Part shown: piece after piece, positions 57,761 through 64,000 of the stretch
Layout: every line of letters starts with the position of its first letter
Position numbering within the stretch: the first letter of the stretch is position 1
Source: Martinezella lusitana
Lineage (GTDB): Bacteria > Pseudomonadota > Alphaproteobacteria > Rhizobiales > Rhizobiaceae
Direction of reading: 5' to 3'
Assembly: GCF_900094565.1 (NCBI RefSeq)
Contig: NZ_FMAF01000002.1
Span: 1 to 64,000, forward strand
DNA length: 64,000 nt
Program-made: the position numbers and the translations under genes
The notes under the pieces: generated by a model
Told to the model about the DNA's origin: nothing
The model's database searches: none
The model's input: only the letters and a program-made list of their open reading frames with translations

Positions 57761-58360
57761 ATGACATCAAGCAACAATCGCGAATCGCAGTATCCGATCG
57801 ATAAGATCTTCCTCGATCGCTGGTCGCCGCGCGCCTATTCCAATGAGACCATGCCGGAAAAGGATCTGCTGACCATTCTGGAGGCTGCCCATTGGGCGCC
57901 ATCCGCTTCGAACCTGCAGCCCTGGCGCTTCGTCTATGCCCTGCGCGGTTCGGAGAACTGGGACAAGTTCCTCGATCTTCTGATCGAATTCAACCAGGGC
58001 TGGGCGAAATCCGCTGCGGCGCTGCTCTTCGTCATCTCGCGCACCCATAGCGGCGAACTCGGTTCCGCCGAGCAGAAGCCCAGCTACAGCCACTCCTTCG
58101 ATGCTGGCACTGCCTGGGGCTTTCTGGCGATGCAGGCACATCTAGCCGGCTATGCAGCCCACGGCATGGGCGGCTTCCATGTCGAGAAGTCCTACGAGGT
58201 TCTCGGTATTCCTGAAGGGTTCCGCGTCGAGACCGCTGTTGCGATCGGCAAGATCGGCGACAAAAACCAGCTGCCGGAAAAGCTGAGGGAGCGCGAAGTG
58301 CCGAACCATCGCAATCCGCTTTCCGAGGTTGCCTTCAATGGCACGTTTATCGCCAAGTAA
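57761..58360 (+). CDS. nitroreductase family protein
   Basis: A 199-residue FMN-dependent nitroreductase-fold protein. RWSPRAYSNETM is the FMN phosphate-binding start, AHWAPSASNLQPWRFVY the central FMN-binding segment and GMGGFHVEKSYEVLGIPEGF the second. Members reduce nitroaromatics, quinones or flavins using NAD(P)H. It ends in a bidirectional terminator shared with gyrB. Confidence 0.92.
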   Translation: MTSSNNRESQYPIDKIFLDRWSPRAYSNETMPEKDLLTILEAAHWAPSASNLQPWRFVYALRGSENWDKFLDLLIEFNQGWAKSAAALLFVISRTHSGELGSAEQKPSYSHSFDAGTAWGFLAMQAHLAGYAAHGMGGFHVEKSYEVLGIPEGFRVETAVAIGKIGDKNQLPEKLREREVPNHRNPLSEVAFNGTFIAK

Positions 58361-58373
58361 TTGATATCAATTG

Positions 58374-58407
58374 AAAAGGCCCGCCAGATGTTCTGGCGGG
58401 CCTTTTT
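58374..58407. terminator. bidirectional terminator between the nitroreductase gene and gyrB
   Basis: A 15-base perfect stem (58374-58388 with 58392-58406), loop TGT, with A4 on one side and T5 on the other. Confidence 0.95.
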
Positions 58408-58424
58408 GTTTCTCGTGACAGAGA

Positions 58425-60899
<2,475 letters not shown>

Positions 60900-61008
60900 T
60901 CACTGACGAATCAGCGGTTTTTCTTTCCCTGAATATAGGATGTTTCACCCCGAACTTCCAAACGGAAGGCCCCTAAATCAGGTATAAAACAGGGGATTGA
61001 GGCGCTTT

Positions 61009-61374
61009 TCAGCCTGATTTGCCGCCATTTTCGAGAACTCGAGATAGCTCTTGTATCGTTGCTGCGTCAAGATTGCGAATCTTGCCGGCCAAGTGGTTGA
61101 CGAAGGCCGTATATTCAGGTGCAAGCCCCGACGTGTCGACGACGATGCGAGGGTCGGAAAAGCGCGCCAGCAGGAACAATTCCTCGGCTTCGTCCCAGAT
61201 GATGTTGAAATATCCGGCGATGCGCTGCAGCAGATCAAAGGTCGGTGTCCCGCGCTTTCCGTGTTCTAAGGCGGATAAATAAGCCGGCGTCACATTCAGC
61301 GCGGCCGCCATTTCCTTTTGCGAGACGCCCTTGCGCAGCCTGAGCTTTCTCACCGCTTCGCCGAAGGGGGTCAA
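61009..61374 (-). CDS. XRE-type helix-turn-helix regulator
   Basis: A 121-residue protein with an N-terminal Cro/CI HTH (VRKLRLRKGVSQKEMAAALN, then TPAYLSALEHGKRG) and a C-terminal helical part. The start is TTG 61374 after AAGGGG, sharing TTGA with the smr stop, so it is coupled to smr. 148 bases then separate it from gyrB. No ligand domain is evident; target genes unknown. Confidence 0.92.
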   Translation of the reverse strand: MTPFGEAVRKLRLRKGVSQKEMAAALNVTPAYLSALEHGKRGTPTFDLLQRIAGYFNIIWDEAEELFLLARFSDPRIVVDTSGLAPEYTAFVNHLAGKIRNLDAATIQELSRVLENGGKSG

Positions 61375-61955
61375 GGCTTGTCCCCCTTCAGGCGCGACAG
61401 GCGGATATAGAGCGCGCCGTCGCCACCATGATGTTGCGCCGCCGTCTCGTAGGAAGAGATCAGAAAGCGAAATTCCGGCTTGGAAAACCAGAGCGGTACC
61501 GCGCGCTTGAGCGCCCCTTCGCTGCCCATGGAGCTGCCCTTGCCTGTTATGACAAGCACATGGCGAAGCCCGCGGCCATGAGCGCGCAGGAGGAAATCCA
61601 GAAGCATGCCATGCGCCTCGCTCTGGATGAGGCCGTGAAGATCGATCCGGGCCTCCAGCGCCAGCCGCCCCTTGGCGATCTTGCGCTTGACCGGACGTTC
61701 GAGCTGGTGGTGGCGGCCGGAAGGCTGTTTGGCGGGCGTCGGCACATTTTGCGGGTCGGTTGGCATCGGAGCCGTTCCCGCCTTTGCGGCGTGGGCCTCT
61801 TCCTCGCTCTCCGCTTCGGCTGCCAGCGCTGCTTCGAAAGCCTCCATATCGGCCATTCGGCCGGCCATGGGCCGGGTGCTCTTGGCTACCCTGCCCCAGA
61901 GGATGCGGTCCTCCGCGCTGAGCTTATGCTCCTTGTTCTTTCGTTCCGAGGCCAT
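61371..61955 (-). CDS. Smr/MutS2 C-terminal domain protein
   Basis: A 194-residue protein with a charged, alanine/glutamate-rich N-terminal half and a C-terminal Smr domain (EARIDLHGLIQSEAHGMLL, HVLVITGKGSSMGSEG). The LDxH-like and TGxG motifs are those of Smr nicking endonucleases or ribosome-associated RNases. It overlaps mltA by one base and the XRE gene by four. Role in DNA or RNA metabolism is uncertain. Confidence 0.92.
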   Translation of the reverse strand: MASERKNKEHKLSAEDRILWGRVAKSTRPMAGRMADMEAFEAALAAEAESEEEAHAAKAGTAPMPTDPQNVPTPAKQPSGRHHQLERPVKRKIAKGRLALEARIDLHGLIQSEAHGMLLDFLLRAHGRGLRHVLVITGKGSSMGSEGALKRAVPLWFSKPEFRFLISSYETAAQHHGGDGALYIRLSRLKGDKP

Positions 61956-63073
61956 CAGCCGAACCTTCGCGCCGCCGCCTTTGGAATGAATATATAAAAA
62001 TCGGCGTCATTGCGCACTGTGCCGGCGAGCTCCCCGGCATCATAGCCCGAACCGGTAAATATATCGCCGCGCGCCGGCCCGACGATGGCGGAGCCTGTAT
62101 CCAGCGCCAGCATCAGCCGCGCGAAAGGCTTGCCGGCATCAAGATGAGTGAGACTTTCCGAGCGGATGAAGAAGGGAAAGCCGAAGGTATGGATCTGGCG
62201 ATCCACCGCAAGGGACCGGCCGGCAAGCAGAGGCACCTTGGCGGCGGCAATCGGACCGAGCGTGGGGTCGCTGACATCGGCCTCGCGGAAGAAGATATAG
62301 GACCGATTGTGCCAGAGAACCTCGTCGACCTCCCGTGGGTGGGCATAGAGCCAGTCGCGGATCGTCTGCATGGATATCGTCGCGCGGTCGAGCACACCCC
62401 GCTCGATGAGCAGGCGCCCGACCGCCGAGAAGGGATGCCCGGCCTTGGCGGCATAGGTGATGCGGCCCATGCGCCCATCCGGATAGCACAGGCGAGCAGC
62501 CCCCTGCACGTGCACGAAGAAGACGTCGACCTTGGATTTCGCCCAGGCGATCTCCAGCCCCTTGCCCTCAAGATAACCGCGATCGATCTCGCCGCGATCG
62601 GGATAGGCTGAAATCGCACCGTCGCGGAGGCGTCCGAACATATAGGACGGGTCGAGATCCGCAGGCCGATTGGTGTCGTCCAGGTCGATCAGATCATCCG
62701 GTCGCCGGTAGAAGGGATAGCGATAGGTTTCGTCCGGTGTGGCCGAAACCTCGATCTCCGGCTCAAAGAATGCGGTTACGAACCCTTTGGCGCCATCGCC
62801 ACGGCGAATGAAGAAGGGCCGGCAATGCTCTTCGAAGAAGGCACGTGCCTCGGCCGCATCGCGTGGTTCCCAATCTTCGGCCGCATCGAGCAGAACCAGA
62901 AGTTCATCGGCGGTCAGCCCGGCAGCGCCGGTGCGGTAGGGCTTTACGTCGCGGATATGGTTTCGACAGTCCTTCATGGCGCGAAAAAGGCTGGAAGGAT
63001 CGTCGTCCTTCCAGCCCTTCAGATCGGCGAAGGTTGCCGGTTCCAGTCTGAAATCCTGCAATGGGCTCGTCAT
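61955..63073 (-). CDS. mltA: murein transglycosylase A (MltA)
   Basis: A 372-residue MltA-domain protein with a C-terminal 3D domain. FFEPEIEVSATPDETYRYPFY, AWAKSKVDVFFVHVQGAARL, and MLALDTGSAIVGPARGDIFTGSG fit the family of lytic transglycosylases. Unusually, the N-terminus (MTSPLQDFRLEPATFADLK) shows no signal peptide or lipobox. A TGA two codons upstream in the same frame rules out a longer start. Overlaps tim44 by four bases. Confidence 0.93.
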   Translation of the reverse strand: MTSPLQDFRLEPATFADLKGWKDDDPSSLFRAMKDCRNHIRDVKPYRTGAAGLTADELLVLLDAAEDWEPRDAAEARAFFEEHCRPFFIRRGDGAKGFVTAFFEPEIEVSATPDETYRYPFYRRPDDLIDLDDTNRPADLDPSYMFGRLRDGAISAYPDRGEIDRGYLEGKGLEIAWAKSKVDVFFVHVQGAARLCYPDGRMGRITYAAKAGHPFSAVGRLLIERGVLDRATISMQTIRDWLYAHPREVDEVLWHNRSYIFFREADVSDPTLGPIAAAKVPLLAGRSLAVDRQIHTFGFPFFIRSESLTHLDAGKPFARLMLALDTGSAIVGPARGDIFTGSGYDAGELAGTVRNDADFYIFIPKAAARRFG

Positions 63074-63771
63074 TGTTCAGATTCGGTCGCCACAAGTTTC
63101 CAGTTCGGATCGCGGGAACGGGTGTCGCGGGCGAAAGTCCAGAGGTCGCTGACCTCGGCCACGGCCTCGGCGTCGCCGTCGATCAGCGTGCCGGCCTTGT
63201 CGTAGGTCGCCGAAATCATCTGGCTGACGATGCGCATGGTGACCAAGGCTTCGGTTCCCTTGATCTCGGCGCTGAGAATATCGGCCTTATCGATGCCGAC
63301 GAATGTCGATTTGACCTTTTCACCCTTGGCCTCGCGATCGGCGATTGCTGCGTCGAAGCCGTCATAGACCTCGCGCGAAAGCAATCCCTTCAAGGCCTTG
63401 CGATCGCCATCTGCAAAAGCCATGACGATCATCTCATAGGCCATGCGGGCGCCATTGACGAATTCCTTCGGATTGAAGGCGGGATCGGTCTTGCTCACTT
63501 CGCGCAGAGAATCATTGAGCGGCGTGCCGGCCGGGGTGAAGGCGTCGACGGCGGCGAAGCGATCCTCCTCTTCCGCCGTGTCGCGACGCGGCAAGGTCAC
63601 CACCTTGCCGGCATCCGGCGGCGTCGGGCCATTCACCGGATCGGCGGAACCATAGAGATCGCGCGGCGGCTTCTCATTCCCCGTGCGGCGGCCAAGGACA
63701 CTGCGCAACTGAAAGAAGATCAGCACCGCTGCCACCAGGAAAAAGATCGTCACAAAGTCGTTTGCACCCAT
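63070..63771 (-). CDS. Tim44/TimA domain membrane protein
   Basis: A 233-residue protein with one N-terminal membrane helix (DFVTIFFLVAAVLIFFQL, about 5-22), a low-complexity linker and a Tim44-like domain from about 95 to the end (FVNGARMAYEMIVMAFADGD, LVTMRIVSQM). Homologues of mitochondrial Tim44 occur in alphaproteobacteria (TimA of Caulobacter), of uncertain role at the inner membrane. Divergent from fxsA across about 146 bases. Confidence 0.92.
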   Translation of the reverse strand: MGANDFVTIFFLVAAVLIFFQLRSVLGRRTGNEKPPRDLYGSADPVNGPTPPDAGKVVTLPRRDTAEEEDRFAAVDAFTPAGTPLNDSLREVSKTDPAFNPKEFVNGARMAYEMIVMAFADGDRKALKGLLSREVYDGFDAAIADREAKGEKVKSTFVGIDKADILSAEIKGTEALVTMRIVSQMISATYDKAGTLIDGDAEAVAEVSDLWTFARDTRSRDPNWKLVATESEQ

Positions 63772-63917
63772 CTCGTATCGGAACCACCGTTAAAATTAAA
63801 GTTTCAATCCCCATATAGTCTGCATCCATCTATCATTCAAATAGCGGACCAGTTTCTTTATTATGCGCGTTCAACTAACGCTTATGCCGAGAAACCCGCG
63901 TTCAGGACCAGGATAAC

Positions 63918-64000
63918 ATGCGCCTATCGCTTCTACCTATCTTCGTTTTTCTGATGCCGCTCGCGGAAATCGCCGGCTTCATCGTCGTCGGAAAGATGGT
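63918..64000 (+). CDS. fxsA: FxsA family membrane protein (partial, runs off the right edge)
   Basis: Only the first 27 or so codons are in the window: MRLSLLPIFVFLMPLAEIAG followed by FIVVGKM. This matches the first membrane helix of FxsA (suppressor of F exclusion of phage T7). AGGA lies just before the ATG. Its position divergent from tim44 agrees with rhizobial gene order. Confidence 0.8.
   Translation, partial: MRLSLLPIFVFLMPLAEIAGFIVVGKM

Overview
The window is a stretch of core chromosome from an alphaproteobacterium of the order Hyphomicrobiales, most likely a Rhizobium of the leguminosarum/etli/tropici type. This rests on recognisable gene content and order: actS-actR, hslUV divergent from hisB-DUF2628-hisHAFE-coaA, pckA divergent from chvI-chvG-hprK-PTS, ahcY-divL-tsaE/amgK-murU-addB-addA-trxA, and the opposing trpFBA-accD-folC. 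It also rests on RIME-type palindromic repeats between genes and a high-GC coding style with many ATGA/GTGA/TTGA overlaps. At the right end, gyrB-XRE-smr-mltA-tim44 divergent from fxsA is an arrangement I associate with the region near oriC in rhizobia. I saw no tRNA, rRNA, CRISPR array, transposase or prophage gene, and no clear frameshift.

Layout. 0-7 kb: an ornithine cyclodeaminase-family protein overlapping hrpB, the ActSR (RegBA) redox two-component system, a MmcB-type nuclease-fold protein, and an L,D-transpeptidase. 7-14.6 kb, mostly minus strand: malate synthase G, a hydantoinase/oxoprolinase-family protein, an orphan cytochrome P450 and a DUF1402 exported protein, with repeat-rich gaps between some of them. 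14.7-22.7 kb: HslUV protease; a histidine operon with one small membrane-protein gene inside it, ending in coaA; then alkB and arfB. 22.8-30.4 kb: pckA; the ChvI/ChvG envelope-stress pair followed by a short HPr kinase, an EIIA-Man protein and HPr (a regulatory PTS); then ahcY behind a palindromic operator and a candidate structured leader. 30.7-42.8 kb: the pseudokinase-like cell-cycle regulator DivL, a TsaE-sugar kinase fusion, a MurU-like nucleotidyltransferase, AddBA recombination helicase-nuclease and thioredoxin, all on the plus strand. 42.8-48 kb: folC, accD, trpA, trpB, trpF on the minus strand. 48-58 kb is the most accessory part: a possible HxlR-controlled oxidoreductase pair, a YgjP-type metalloprotease, DUF2852, PHB depolymerase, FAH-family hydrolase, PLP decarboxylase, glutathionyl-hydroquinone reductase, DUF2218 and nitroreductase. 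58-64 kb: gyrB to fxsA.

Functional links. ActSR, ChvGI and the PTS proteins are three global regulatory modules (redox, envelope/acid, carbon-nitrogen), and pckA beside chvI is a central-carbon switch point. The TsaE-kinase fusion next to a MurU-like enzyme suggests cell-wall sugar recycling coupled to a housekeeping gene. DivL stands with the CtrA cell-cycle circuit.

No wholly new multi-gene system was convincing. The signals most worth testing are noncoding: the ahcY leader, where a 13-pair helix captures the ribosome binding site behind a tandem half-site operator; a 255-bp mosaic element with about 30-bp terminal inverted repeats; tandem CG-centred operators before pckA; and direct-repeat operators before the HxlR gene. 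Start sites were chosen by ribosome binding site and family length. Several genes appear to use GTG or TTG starts.
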